A stretch of DNA of 64,000 bases from DASUGC01 sp035606665. GTDB taxonomy: Bacteria > Acidobacteriota > Vicinamibacteria > Vicinamibacterales > SCN-69-37. Of this stretch, positions 7,978 to 17,055 are shown piece after piece. The notes below the pieces were generated by a model that was not told where the DNA came from, did not search any database, and saw only the letters and a list, made by a program, of their open reading frames with translations. Numbering within the stretch: position 1 is the stretch's first letter; each line of letters begins with the position of its first letter. Position numbers and translations under genes: made by a program. The stretch covers positions 124,001 to 188,000 of the forward strand of contig DATNEY010000009.1 in assembly GCA_035606665.1 (NCBI GenBank), written 5' to 3'.

Positions 7978-9279
7978 TCAGCAGCAGAAAAACATGTGCC
8001 CGCCGCCTCCGCCGAAGCGCGGGTTCACAATGCTGTTGTAGATCGATCCGAAGCTGTAGTTGATGTTGAATCCCATGAAGTAGCTGTAGTTCGTGTGCAG
8101 CTGGCGGATCTGCAGCAGGATTTCCTCAGTGGACACGTCGCTCTTGGGCAGGCCGATTTGATCCTTGATCTTCGAGTAGTTCGCGAAGATGTTGAAAGAG
8201 AAGCCTTTGAACACGCGCACGTCCGCGCTGCCGAAGACGCTCGAGCGCCAGCGATCGCGATGGTTCAGGTGCTGCGTCAGGTCGGCGCTCGCGCTGACCG
8301 ATCCCCACGGCTGGCGCAGGCCGAGCGACGCGTTGATCGCGTGGTGCGGGACGGTCTCGGAAAGTTTGTCGTAGATCGTAAGCTCGCGGTAGTCGTAGCG
8401 CGTGGCGCCCATCGTGTACTGGATCGTCAGGCTTCGCCTCGACGACTCACGGTACGGAAAGAAGTCGAACTCGATGCCTGGCGCTGCCGTCACCGACTGG
8501 TCGTTGTTCGAAAAACTCGAGTGAGAGATGTCACCTTTTCCGCCGAGCGACCACTTGGCGTTGAGACTCTTCACGATCAGGCCGTTGACGCTCCACGAAT
8601 TCTGGCGGCTGGTGATCCTCGTCGAGTCATCGATGTCGAACGTGCTCTTGCGGGCATTCCGGTCCGCGGAGAGATTCATCTTCCACTGTTCCGTCGTCCG
8701 GCTCGCGGAAACCGAGGCATTGAAGGAGCGTGACTTGTTGACCTGCTCGCCGTTCAGGTTGCCGCCGCCGCTGACGTTGAACACCCAGTTGTGCCACGGA
8801 TCCTTCGTCGGCTTCGATTCCGTCTCGCCCTTCTCGAAGGTGACGTTCAGCCTGGCCTGCGCCGACGAGTCGGCGGCGTAGCCGACGACACCGAGCTTGA
8901 AGACGCGGGCGAACTCACGGCGCCGTTCGTCACTGGTCGCAGTGGAACCGGTGTTGAAGGAGAGCGTGCGATCCTGGTTCGCGAATCGCCCGAGCCCGAT
9001 GAACTTCAGCGTCCAGGCCTGGCCGCCTCCGCCTGTGCCCTGGGTCGTGACGAGAACGTGCACTTCCGCGACGTTGCGATCGCGGACGTAGTCCACGAAT
9101 CCGACGTTCTGTCTCAGAAACTCGAAGTCGCACTCGTTGCAGTCGAGGAAAACGCGCAGGAGCGCCGCGGCCGGAGCCGTCGCCGGCGTTTGAGGACCCG
9201 TCGATTGTGCTGAAACGGACTGCGGCAGCCCCGGCCCGAAACACAGCGCCAGGAGGAGAAGTGCAGCAGGGGTCCGCAC
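7978..9279 (-). CDS. Outer-membrane beta-barrel protein of unknown role
   Basis: 433 aa with a clear Sec signal (ALLLLALCFGPGL, cleavage near VSAQS). A soluble domain follows with FLDCNECDFEFLRQN and VHVLVTTQGTGGGGQAW. From about 165 onward the sequence alternates polar and aromatic residues in many strands (FNVSGGGNLNGEQ, WSLGGKGDISHSSFSN, FNIFANYSKIKDQ, FMGFNINYSFGSIYNS), as expected of a beta-barrel. The C-terminus GGGGGHMFFCC is unusual because barrels normally end in an aromatic residue; two terminal cysteines could bind metal or a cofactor. It is the last of a minus-strand series running back to 10459. Confidence 0.7.
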   Translation of the reverse strand: MRTPAALLLLALCFGPGLPQSVSAQSTGPQTPATAPAAALLRVFLDCNECDFEFLRQNVGFVDYVRDRNVAEVHVLVTTQGTGGGGQAWTLKFIGLGRFANQDRTLSFNTGSTATSDERRREFARVFKLGVVGYAADSSAQARLNVTFEKGETESKPTKDPWHNWVFNVSGGGNLNGEQVNKSRSFNASVSASRTTEQWKMNLSADRNARKSTFDIDDSTRITSRQNSWSVNGLIVKSLNAKWSLGGKGDISHSSFSNNDQSVTAAPGIEFDFFPYRESSRRSLTIQYTMGATRYDYRELTIYDKLSETVPHHAINASLGLRQPWGSVSASADLTQHLNHRDRWRSSVFGSADVRVFKGFSFNIFANYSKIKDQIGLPKSDVSTEEILLQIRQLHTNYSYFMGFNINYSFGSIYNSIVNPRFGGGGGHMFFCC

Positions 9280-9319
9280 GATGGTCCGTTAGACGCCGGA
9301 CCTCGCCGGCTTGTTCTCG

Positions 9320-10459
9320 CTACTGCCCCTGTTTCTTCAGGCGTCGCGCAAGCAGCCATGCGGCGCCGCCCGCAACCAGTAGTGCCGTGCTTGGCTCAGG
9401 AACCGGCGTCGTTGGCGGCGGCGGAATGTCCTGCGTCGTGCAGCACGTCGGCGGCGGATTCCCCGGCGGATTCCCCGGCGGATTTCCCGGAGGATTCCCC
9501 GGCGGGTTGCCCGGCGGATTCCCCGGGGGGTTCCCAGGCGGATTCCCCGGTGGGTTCCCCGGCGGGTTTCCCGGCGGATCACCAGGAGGCGGATCGCCCG
9601 GCGGCGGATTCCCCGGAGGTGGCGTTGAAGTCGGTGGATCTCCAGACGGCGGATTCCCCGGAGGATTCCCACCCGGCGGGTTACCACGCGGCGGCAAACC
9701 GCCCGGGGGGCCACCGCCGAACGAACCATTTGGCGACGGGCTGGCGAACGTCGAGGAACTCGTTGTCGGCACGCCGCGCGCGGTCAGGTGTGGCGGCGTA
9801 TAGAACGAAAGCTTGGGATCGAGCGGCGCCTGGTTCAGCACCGACAACGGCGCGACGAGCGCGTCGAACGTGCCGGACTCGGGCTCGGCGTCGAGCGTCG
9901 GCAGCAGGGGATCCACCGAGATCCTGTTGCCGCAGCGGCCGCGAAGCATGCACACGCCATCGGTGAGCACGTTTTCACCGGCTGGAATCGTGACCCGTTT
10001 CTTCGTCCAGTAGACGCGATCCGCGATGCGATACGAGACGTGCGCCTGCAGCGGCTTATCGAGCGTTTCGACACGCATCTTCGCGGGTTCGACACCGGCG
10101 TAGTGATCCGCGACGACCTTGTCGCGCGCCATCGCTTCGAGGACTTCCTCCGGCGAGCGCACGCCGCCGGGAACCACTGAATACTTGTAAACCGGCCGGC
10201 CGCCGGACGCCTTGAGGGCCTGGTCGATCGAGGCGGCGTCGGCGCCGATTGGCGTGACGGTCGCCGCCGTTGCCGCCGGAGCGGCGTGACGTCTCGAGTT
10301 CTCGAGCCGCTGCCAGATCACCGCTCCGAAGATCCCGAGCGAAATCACAACGCCCGCGATGGCGCCTGCAAACAGACGGCTGCTCTTCGTCCGGGGCGGT
10401 TGCGTAGACCGCCGACGACGAGGTTGGGGTCCGGGCGTGGATGTGGACGGGGTACTCAC
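9320..10459 (-). CDS. PEP-CTERM-tailed protein with NPPG repeats
   Basis: 379 aa. The N-terminus is Ser/Pro/Arg-rich and cytoplasmic-looking, with one membrane span (FAGAIAGVVISLGIFGAVIW, about 30-49). An extracytoplasmic domain follows (60-235), with two cysteines in CMLRGRCGN. Then comes a long low-complexity tract dominated by GNPP units (about 245-340). The C-terminus has VPEPSTALLVAGGAAWLLA followed by RRLKKQ: a PEP motif, hydrophobic helix and basic tail, the signal recognised by exosortases. No exosortase gene is present in the window. Having both an internal-type N-terminal anchor and a sorting tail is odd. Confidence 0.75.
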   Translation of the reverse strand: MSTPSTSTPGPQPRRRRSTQPPRTKSSRLFAGAIAGVVISLGIFGAVIWQRLENSRRHAAPAATAATVTPIGADAASIDQALKASGGRPVYKYSVVPGGVRSPEEVLEAMARDKVVADHYAGVEPAKMRVETLDKPLQAHVSYRIADRVYWTKKRVTIPAGENVLTDGVCMLRGRCGNRISVDPLLPTLDAEPESGTFDALVAPLSVLNQAPLDPKLSFYTPPHLTARGVPTTSSSTFASPSPNGSFGGGPPGGLPPRGNPPGGNPPGNPPSGDPPTSTPPPGNPPPGDPPPGDPPGNPPGNPPGNPPGNPPGNPPGNPPGNPPGNPPGNPPGNPPPTCCTTQDIPPPPTTPVPEPSTALLVAGGAAWLLARRLKKQGQ

Positions 10460-10588
10460 GGTGATTACATTGGCAACCGGCGTACCACGCGATTGATGGG
10501 CGAAACCGGGGAAAGTGGTCGTATTGCCTTGGAAAAGTCGCCTTGGAGCGCGAAGAACTTACAGCAGTGGACGGCGATCCAAATTCTG

Positions 10589-11287
10589 TTAGTTGGTCTG
10601 AACCGGGGCGAACGCGACCTTGGCGGCCATCCGATCGAAGTCTGTGATTCCGCTGCCGGCACGCGGATTCATGATCGACGGCCGCGATTCCACGTGGTTG
10701 TATCCGAGTGCGTGGCCGAGCTCGTGCGTGCGCACGATCGGCTGCTGTTTGGCATCGCGATCGACGTCGCGATCGACCATCACGACCGCCGCCGTGATTT
10801 TTCCACCGCGCGTCATGCGGCCGCCGTAACCAAGACTGCCCGTTTTCTCCTGCACGCCGCGGAACCGGCCGACAATGATCTGGCCTGCGCGAAGCACTTT
10901 CACGTTTTCGCCCGCGACCGCACTCTCGGTCCGAATAGCCGAAAACGCCTTGACCTGTCCGCCCGTCAGCTCGCCCAGCGCGCGCGTGAGATCGGCAACG
11001 AGCGCGTCCTGCTCGCTCTTCGTCAGGTGCTCGTCGGTGGCGGCGAAGCCGCTCGTCAGGTCGCCCTTCTCGTAGTCCATGACCGACGTGACGACCACGA
11101 GCGACGGGACGGACTGCCATGATTCCCGGCGGCCCTTCGTGCCCTCGAGCAGCTCGCGCAGCGCCGCGGAGTCAATTGCAGAAGCGTCAGCGGTGACATT
11201 GCTGCGTGCCTCGGCCTTAACGCGGATTCCCGACAAGCCCAGCGCGAGGATGCCGCACAGGGCGAACCGCGCAATCTTTGAACGCAT
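10589..11287 (-). CDS. Secreted matrixin-like zinc metalloprotease
   Basis: 232 aa with an N-terminal signal (ARFALCGILALGLSG, cleavage near residue 26). The metzincin zinc site is complete: H188-E-L-G-H192-A-L-G-Y-N-H198. Eight residues on, SIMNP supplies the Met-turn (M206). The catalytic domain begins around 130; residues 30-120 look like a propeptide or accessory region. Metzincins cleave proteins outside the cytoplasm; the glutamate E189 acts as general base. It lies between two PEP-CTERM genes on the same strand, which may reflect shared surface function, but that is only context. Confidence 0.85.
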   Translation of the reverse strand: MRSKIARFALCGILALGLSGIRVKAEARSNVTADASAIDSAALRELLEGTKGRRESWQSVPSLVVVTSVMDYEKGDLTSGFAATDEHLTKSEQDALVADLTRALGELTGGQVKAFSAIRTESAVAGENVKVLRAGQIIVGRFRGVQEKTGSLGYGGRMTRGGKITAAVVMVDRDVDRDAKQQPIVRTHELGHALGYNHVESRPSIMNPRAGSGITDFDRMAAKVAFAPVQTN

Positions 11288-11424
11288 TCACCCGCGTCAT
11301 TGCAAGGGTCGTGCGCGGCGGCATGCTCCGAAAACACGCGAATTCCCTGGGTTTTTTGCGCAATCACAATGCTGCGGATACCCAGTCTGGTGATCGAATT
11401 TCAGTCCTGCAGGTGGGCCAGGAT

Positions 11425-12090
11425 CTACGCGCGGCGCCGCCTGACGTGTCGAAATAACGAAACGGCAAGTCCGATTGCCACCAGGCTCGACGCGGTTGGC
11501 TCCGGAACCGAGGCTGTGGCCGGTGTCTGCAGACCCTCACCGAAGAACCAGTCGCCGCCCGTGTCACTGCCGCCGCTGTAGCCCGTGCCGCCGAGATAGG
11601 TATCGAAGAACGTGCCGAAGATCGCCAACCCTTCGGTGTCGCCGCCGGGAACGAGGAATTGCCACGAATGCAGTGGCGCACCCGGCGTGAGTACGACCGG
11701 CGTCGAGAAGGTGAACGTAAGCAAGAACGGCGACTGCGGCGAATAGCCGTGGTTCGTGACGGACGTCTGTGCGGTTCCGATGATCGTCCCCAAGGGGGAG
11801 CGAATCACCAGCTGCGCCAGGGATCCTGAGTTGGCCGCGTCATCGTGGACGTCGTGCACCCAGACTTCAACGTAGTCCAGGGTGCTGGCCGTCGGCGTGA
11901 ACGTCTGGACGATCGCGCGCGAGTAGGGATTGTGGCTTTGGCATCCGTTCGGGTTCGGCGGCGTGCCGTTCGTCAGGTTCGGGCAGTTGAACGGGTTCGT
12001 CTGATCGAAGGTGACGGGACCGGCCGAGGCCGCTCGTGACGAAAACGATACAGATGTGATGAAGGCAGCGACGATCGTAAGTCGTGTCAT
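11425..12090 (-). CDS. PEP-CTERM sorting-domain protein
   Basis: 221 aa. A Sec signal occupies residues 1-23. The mature part is rich in Thr, Ser, Gly and aromatic residues with a beta-sandwich character (VQTFTPTASTLDYVEVWVHD, FLLTFTFSTPVVLTPG). The tail VPEPTASSLVAIGLAVSLF plus RHVRRRRA has the three parts of a PEP-CTERM signal. Such proteins are processed by exosortase and displayed or released with exopolysaccharide. Function of the mature domain is unknown. Confidence 0.82.
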   Translation of the reverse strand: MTRLTIVAAFITSVSFSSRAASAGPVTFDQTNPFNCPNLTNGTPPNPNGCQSHNPYSRAIVQTFTPTASTLDYVEVWVHDVHDDAANSGSLAQLVIRSPLGTIIGTAQTSVTNHGYSPQSPFLLTFTFSTPVVLTPGAPLHSWQFLVPGGDTEGLAIFGTFFDTYLGGTGYSGGSDTGGDWFFGEGLQTPATASVPEPTASSLVAIGLAVSLFRHVRRRRA

Positions 12091-12144
12091 GGTCCCGCGA
12101 GAATGCGACGGACCCGGGATCGGCTCAACAGGCGAATGCGGGCA

Positions 12145-13458
12145 TTAACGGACAGGGCCTTCCGGCAATCTGACCGATTTCCATCCTGTATTTGGATCCC
12201 AGACTTCCATTCGCTGAGGGCCGTCGCGATCGGGGCAGTTCGCGCGGTTATGGTGGATGCGCCCCTCGAGCTCGAGACTCCGGTGCAGGTCCCAGTAGCG
12301 ATCACTGAACGACGCGCGAAGAGGCTCGAGCGTGGGTGACAACTCGTAGAGCGCATCGACGATTGATTGATCGGGCATCACGATTTCCTCGGTACGGGCA
12401 ATCACCCGGTCGTCGGCAATCGTCACGCGCGTCCGGTTGAACCGAGACCCCGTGACCCTGTTCAACTCGGATGCCGGAAACGCGACGTACCGCAGCGGCA
12501 TGTCAGTGCCGCAGCCATTGCAGGCAAACGTTCCACCCGGAGGCGCCGGCGAATGCCCATTCATCGCCGAGGCGTCGAGGGCAGCGAGCATCCCTCCCAG
12601 GTGTTCCGCGTATCCGTTGACCAGCAGCCGGTTCCCGGGCATCCAGTGGACGTCTTCAATCCAGCCGGCGTTGACGAACCTGCCGGTTCGTTTCCCCTGC
12701 GCGTCGAGCGTCACCGCCAGACCAGGCCACCAGATCTCATGATGGGCGGCGATCGCGATTCGCTGGCTGCCGTTCTGAACCTCGCTGGTGAAATTCGGGA
12801 ACATCCACGGCGGACCGTACGTCGTCCGCTCGATCTCGATCTGATCGTCCAGTCCGAGCTGCCACCGTAATTCACCGGATCCTGACAGCGACAGAAGAAG
12901 ACCGCCGAGGTTGCGCTTGTCCGTCGGGCGCTGGCGATTACCGAGCAGGACGACGACGCCGGTGGAGCCGTCGCCGGTCGCGGACCAGGGAAGGCCGTCC
13001 GGCAGGTAGGCCTGCTCGCCCGCGGCAAATGCGTAGCGCCAGCGTTCAGTCGCGGATGCGTCCGCGGCGATGACGGCGTCCGGCGTGACGCGGAAACGCA
13101 ATGGGCCTGCGGAAGCTCGTGGCATAAGCTGCCAGGCGACAACCGCGAGCACAATCGCCGCGAATCCAGCGGCCATCCAGCGAACGGCCGGCCCACGTTC
13201 GAGAGCGCGAGGCCGGTCGACCGTTTCCGGCGTGGTGGTCTCCGGGGCAGCCATCGCCTCCGGGATCGTCTCTTGTGTCTTCTTGAGCCAGGATTCGATT
13301 TCCTCGACATATGCAAAGACCGAAGATCCGCGCGTGCCCGGAACGCGTCGAACAGGCAGACCGAGAGTCTTCTCCCAGCGGCGGACAGTCCGTTCGTCGC
13401 GGCGCAGGTAGGCCGCGATGGCTTTCCAGGAATCGAGCCGGTCGGGCGGGGGCGTCAC
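12145..13458 (-). CDS. Membrane-anchored HTH regulator with extracytoplasmic domain
   Basis: 437 aa. Residues 8-60 form a MerR/excisionase-type winged helix (DSWKAIAAYLRRDERTVRRW, then VFAYVEEIESWL). A short linker leads to one membrane span (about 94-112, AAGFAAIVLAVVAWQLM). The rest (120-437) is predicted outside the cytoplasm, with sheet-rich repeats such as LLLSLSGSGELRWQLG and FACNGCGTDMP. This one-component layout, DNA-binding domain inside and sensor outside, is common in Acidobacteriota. Targets are not evident; it lies divergent from a PadR gene across a broken small gene. Confidence 0.75.
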   Translation of the reverse strand: MTPPPDRLDSWKAIAAYLRRDERTVRRWEKTLGLPVRRVPGTRGSSVFAYVEEIESWLKKTQETIPEAMAAPETTTPETVDRPRALERGPAVRWMAAGFAAIVLAVVAWQLMPRASAGPLRFRVTPDAVIAADASATERWRYAFAAGEQAYLPDGLPWSATGDGSTGVVVLLGNRQRPTDKRNLGGLLLSLSGSGELRWQLGLDDQIEIERTTYGPPWMFPNFTSEVQNGSQRIAIAAHHEIWWPGLAVTLDAQGKRTGRFVNAGWIEDVHWMPGNRLLVNGYAEHLGGMLAALDASAMNGHSPAPPGGTFACNGCGTDMPLRYVAFPASELNRVTGSRFNRTRVTIADDRVIARTEEIVMPDQSIVDALYELSPTLEPLRASFSDRYWDLHRSLELEGRIHHNRANCPDRDGPQRMEVWDPNTGWKSVRLPEGPVR

Positions 13459-13497
13459 CGCCGGCGAGTATAGCGTCGGCGTGGGCGGTGGTGGCTG

Positions 13498-13836
13498 CTA
13501 CTTCTTTGCGGTCAATCGATATGTGAACGCGCCGAGCAGGTCGCCTGCCTTGTTGTTGGTGGCACTCGAGACAGGAATTCTTGGCGCGGACGGCGCCCAT
13601 GCACCAGAACTGCGTGTGAGAGTCGTCGGTGCCGGTTGCGATGCCACGGCCCGACTTGAAGGACGCGAGCGTCGATTCCTCGAACGAGGTGAGCGCGCGC
13701 GTCGTGAAGCCGTCCGGCCGGCGAGGAACGCCGTGGCTGGGAAGAGTCCCTGCTGAGAGCCATCCGCACGAAGCGCAACCGCGAAGGCCATTCCGGTTGA
13801 AAGCGCGAGCGCCGCGGCCGTGAACCGTAAGTTCAT
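13498..13836 (-). pseudogene. Frameshifted gene for a small exported CxxCH (heme-type) protein
   Basis: The ATG at 13836 has a good ribosome site (ggagg, 5 nt ahead) and starts a signal peptide, MNLRFTAAALALSTGMAFAV, then GLFPATAFLAGR. After that the sensible protein continues in another frame: DGFTTRALTSFEESTLASFK, SGRGIATGTDDSHTQFWCMG, AVRAKNSCLECH. It then returns to the first frame as NNKAGDLLGAFTYRLTAKK. CLECH is a c-type heme-binding CxxCH motif. Two compensating shifts, near 13715 and near 13565, are needed. Either the gene has decayed or the assembly has two indels; read in a single frame the middle is low-complexity Arg/Ser/Pro. Confidence 0.6.
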
Positions 13837-13986
13837 CGGTACCTCCGCTGATTGGTTTGGACGCTGTCGAATGAGGGCCGGCCGTCCCACCTTCGCCAGG
13901 CGCTCGCTTCACTCGCGGCTTCGGTGGGCAAGCCTTGGGTCCTAACCTTGACCGGGGCGAGGCCGTCATATAGTTTGTGTCCACAT

Positions 13987-14331
13987 ATGGGCATCAATGC
14001 ATTGTCGCGTGAGCTGAAACGGGGAAGCACCGAACTGCTGATCCTTGCGTTGCTCGATGAGCGCGATCGCCATGGCTACGAGATCGCTCGCCTGATCGAC
14101 GAGCGATCGGCCGGCACGATCTCGTTTCATGCGGCCTCTCTGTACCCGACTCTTTACAGGCTCGAGGACCGCGACCTGATCGAAGGCCGCTGGGTCGAAC
14201 GCGCGGGCCAGCGGCGGCGCCGCTACTACCGGCTGACACCAGCCGGCCGGAAGGCGCTCGCAAGCCAACGCACCGTGTGGGTCGGATTCATCGACGCGCT
14301 CAATCGCGTGGCACGCGTGAAGCACGCCTGA
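13987..14331 (+). CDS. PadR-family transcriptional regulator
   Basis: 114 aa. Classic PadR winged helix: LILALLDERDRHGYEIARLI, then ISFHAASLYPTLYRLEDRDL with the recognition helix, and a wing ending RRRRYYRLTPAGRKAL. I chose the ATG at 13987 because it gives the standard PadR N-terminus (ALSRELKRGSTELLILALL). It lies 10 nt upstream of the large permease gene, an arrangement typical for Acidobacteriota, where the regulator probably represses its own operon. The leader contains catatag and catatg elements that could be part of an operator, but no clean palindrome is visible. Confidence 0.9.
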   Translation: MGINALSRELKRGSTELLILALLDERDRHGYEIARLIDERSAGTISFHAASLYPTLYRLEDRDLIEGRWVERAGQRRRRYYRLTPAGRKALASQRTVWVGFIDALNRVARVKHA

Positions 14332-14341
14332 GGCCGGGACC

Positions 14342-17050
14342 ATGAATATTGACTGGCACGCACGCATCCGCCAGGCGCTTGCCGACTCGCCGTATCTGCC
14401 AGACGAGGATGTGATTGAGGAGCTGGCGCTGCACGCAGGCGCGGCCTACGACGCAGCGCGATCGAGCGGCAGTCCCGAGGAAGACGCGGAGCGACGCGTG
14501 GATGAGCTCGTGCAACGCTGGCGTCGCGACGCCGAGGCGCTTCGTCACCGTCCGAAGCACGCGCCGTCCGTGGAACCGCCACCGGCCCATCTTCCGGCGC
14601 CGTTTCCTGGCGCCGGCCTGCTGCAAGACGTGAAGTACGCGATACGTCTGCTCACTCGGCAGCCCCGATTCGCCTTCCTCGTCATCCTGACGATGGCGCT
14701 CGGCATCGGCGCGACAACGTCATTATTCAGCGTCACTTACGGAGTCCTGATCCGGCCGCTGCCTTGGCCGTCCGCGGACAGGCTGGTGCTACTCAAGGAA
14801 ACTCGTGGTGGCCGCGCGCCGAGGTTCGGATCGTTCAGCAACACTGCTTACCTCGCGTGGCGGGACGAAGCGAAGCTCGTCGAGGAGATCGGCGCGTGGA
14901 CGCCGCGGACATCGACGTTCATTCTTGGCGGCGTACCGGAACGAATCCGCGGGGCCAATGTAACCGCCAGTTTTCTCCGCGTGGTCGGCGCGAGACCGAT
15001 CGCCGGCTCGCTCTTCACGGACGCTGACGAGCAGTCGCCGCTTGTTGTCGTCTCTGAAAGCCTCTGGCGCCAGCGCCTTGGTGCCGACGAGAAAGCGGTC
15101 GGCCGCACGATCCAGATCGACGGTGAAGCGAGGACGGTTGTCGGAGTGATTCCGGACGCAGCCGGCTACCCGGATCGGCAAACCAGAGCGTGGTTCCCGT
15201 TCCGCGTGCCGCCGCCAAACGGCAACCTGCTCTCGATGTTCGAAGCGATCGCGAGGCTTCGTCCGGGCGTGATGATCGAGCAGGCGGCGGCCGAAGGCAC
15301 CGCGCGCGGCCGTTTCGCCGCCAACACGGGCATGACCACCACTGCGATCTTCGGCAGCGATGGCGAAGTCGGTGTGACGGCGCGTTCGGTATCCGACGCC
15401 ATCACAGCCGACGTGCGACGGCCGCTCACCGTTCTGCTCGCGGCCGTCGGGCTGCTTCTTCTCATCGGCATCACGAATGTCGCGAGCCTCCAGCTGGCGC
15501 GCGCGACGGCCCGCCGCCGGGAACTTGCCATTCGCGCATCGATCGGCGCCTCTGTGGGACGGATCCTGCGCCAGTTGATTGTCGAGTGTGTCGTGCTTGG
15601 TCTTGCCGGAGGAATCGCGGGGCTGGGCCTGGCCTGGGTGCTGCTGCGTTCGGCGCCATCCCTGCTTCCCGCGGATTTCCCGCGCGTAACGGACGTCGTC
15701 TTCGATCTCCCCGTGATCCTTTTCGCCGTCACTCTCTCGATCGCCGCCAGCGTCCTCTTTGGCGTGCTGCCCGCACTGCGGATGCGCCGGCTGAATCTGA
15801 CTGAGCCGCTTGCCGAGGACGGCGTGTCGCCCGCCGGAGCGTCCGGCCGTACGTTCGTGGCGCGGGCGCGGCTGTTCATTGTGACGACGCAGATTGCGAC
15901 GGCCTGCATTCTGCTGGCCGGCGCGCTGCTGCTCGGCCGCAGCTTCATTGAGCTGCTTCACGCCGATCGCGGCTACGACCCCGGCGCCGTTCTCAGTGGG
16001 CGTGTGGTGCTGCCGGCGCCGTCGTACACCGCGACGCGCCGCAGCGAAGTACTCGGAGGAATTGTCGACCGCATGACCCGCACACCGGGCGTGACGACCG
16101 CCGCTTTTTCGACTGAGCTGCCGCTCACACCCGGAGGCTCGACGAGCGCGTTCACGATGCCCGCTGCGGACGGCAATGGAACGGTCACCATCCAGGCCTC
16201 TCCACGCATCGTCAGCTCCGGCTACTTCTCGACGCTGGGTCTCCGCGTACTCGAAGGCCGATCGCTCGAGGAGTCCGACACGGAAGGCTCGGAACCGGTG
16301 CTGGTCGTGAACGAAACGTTCCGGCGCAGGTACCTCGGCGCGAAGGCCATTGGCGCGAGGCTGCCGATGGCACTGTGGGGCCAGAACCAGACGGGCGAAG
16401 CCTCGGTCGTCGGCGTCGTCGAGGACGTCCGGTACCTTGGCGCGTCTTCCTCGGCAACGTCGCTGGCTGAGCTGTACTTTTCGTATCGCCAATTGAAGGT
16501 CGGTGTGCGCCCGACGACGGCGTGGCTGATGGCGCGGGGGAGCGATCCGGCGGCCGCGGCCGGCGCGATGCGCGGCGCCGTCGCCGAGGCCGATCGCTCA
16601 CTCGTGACGGAGTCGGTGATGACGCTGGAGGATCGTCTGCTCTCGAGCAGTCTGGCGAGGCCGCGGCTGTACGCTGCCCTCGTAGCGAGCTTTGCCATTC
16701 TCGCGCTCCTCGTGACCGGAGTCGGCCTATTCGGTGTCATGTCTTATTCCGTGTCTCAGCGCACGCGCGAACTCGGCGTGCGTGCGGCGCTCGGCGCCGG
16801 CCGGCCGCAGCTCGTGATGCTGGTACTTCGTCAGGCGCTCGTGGTGTCCGGTTGTGGTGTGGCCATCGGTTTGGTGGCGGCGATCTGGCTCTCGCGATTC
16901 GTCAACTCCCTGCTGTACGGCATCACTACGACCGATGTGGTGACGTACGTCACGGTTCCCATCGTGATCCTGCTGGTCGCGGTGGCGGCCTGCCTCGCGC
17001 CCGCGCGACGGGCCGCGACGCTCGATCCCGTCAAAGCACTGCGGTCGTAG
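14342..17050 (+). CDS. Acidobacterial duplicated permease (MacB/FtsX type)
   Basis: 902 aa. After an about 90-residue cytoplasmic domain with coiled-coil character come two MacB_PCD/FtsX units. First unit: DVKYAIRLLTRQPRFAFLVI, a membrane span (about 112-135), a periplasmic domain, and three spans around 365-500 (LLAAVGLLLLIGITNVASLQ). Second unit: a span near 520-540, another periplasmic domain, and three final spans ending VILLVAVAACLAPARRAATL. The ATP-binding partner of this family is not encoded beside it, as usual for these orphan permeases. Probable role: efflux or lipoprotein/peptide export. Co-transcribed with the PadR gene. Confidence 0.9.
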   Translation: MNIDWHARIRQALADSPYLPDEDVIEELALHAGAAYDAARSSGSPEEDAERRVDELVQRWRRDAEALRHRPKHAPSVEPPPAHLPAPFPGAGLLQDVKYAIRLLTRQPRFAFLVILTMALGIGATTSLFSVTYGVLIRPLPWPSADRLVLLKETRGGRAPRFGSFSNTAYLAWRDEAKLVEEIGAWTPRTSTFILGGVPERIRGANVTASFLRVVGARPIAGSLFTDADEQSPLVVVSESLWRQRLGADEKAVGRTIQIDGEARTVVGVIPDAAGYPDRQTRAWFPFRVPPPNGNLLSMFEAIARLRPGVMIEQAAAEGTARGRFAANTGMTTTAIFGSDGEVGVTARSVSDAITADVRRPLTVLLAAVGLLLLIGITNVASLQLARATARRRELAIRASIGASVGRILRQLIVECVVLGLAGGIAGLGLAWVLLRSAPSLLPADFPRVTDVVFDLPVILFAVTLSIAASVLFGVLPALRMRRLNLTEPLAEDGVSPAGASGRTFVARARLFIVTTQIATACILLAGALLLGRSFIELLHADRGYDPGAVLSGRVVLPAPSYTATRRSEVLGGIVDRMTRTPGVTTAAFSTELPLTPGGSTSAFTMPAADGNGTVTIQASPRIVSSGYFSTLGLRVLEGRSLEESDTEGSEPVLVVNETFRRRYLGAKAIGARLPMALWGQNQTGEASVVGVVEDVRYLGASSSATSLAELYFSYRQLKVGVRPTTAWLMARGSDPAAAAGAMRGAVAEADRSLVTESVMTLEDRLLSSSLARPRLYAALVASFAILALLVTGVGLFGVMSYSVSQRTRELGVRAALGAGRPQLVMLVLRQALVVSGCGVAIGLVAAIWLSRFVNSLLYGITTTDVVTYVTVPIVILLVAVAACLAPARRAATLDPVKALRS

Positions 17051-17055
17051 CACGG

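Noticed and set aside
9450..9720. Apparent tandem repeats resembling a CRISPR array
   Set aside because: The repeats are 12-nt codon units for GNPP within one reading frame, without spacers.
14789..16492. 567-residue reading frame on the minus strand opposite the permease gene
   Set aside because: Arg/Gly-rich low-complexity sequence with no motif, exactly opposite a well-supported membrane protein; typical of high-GC shadow frames.
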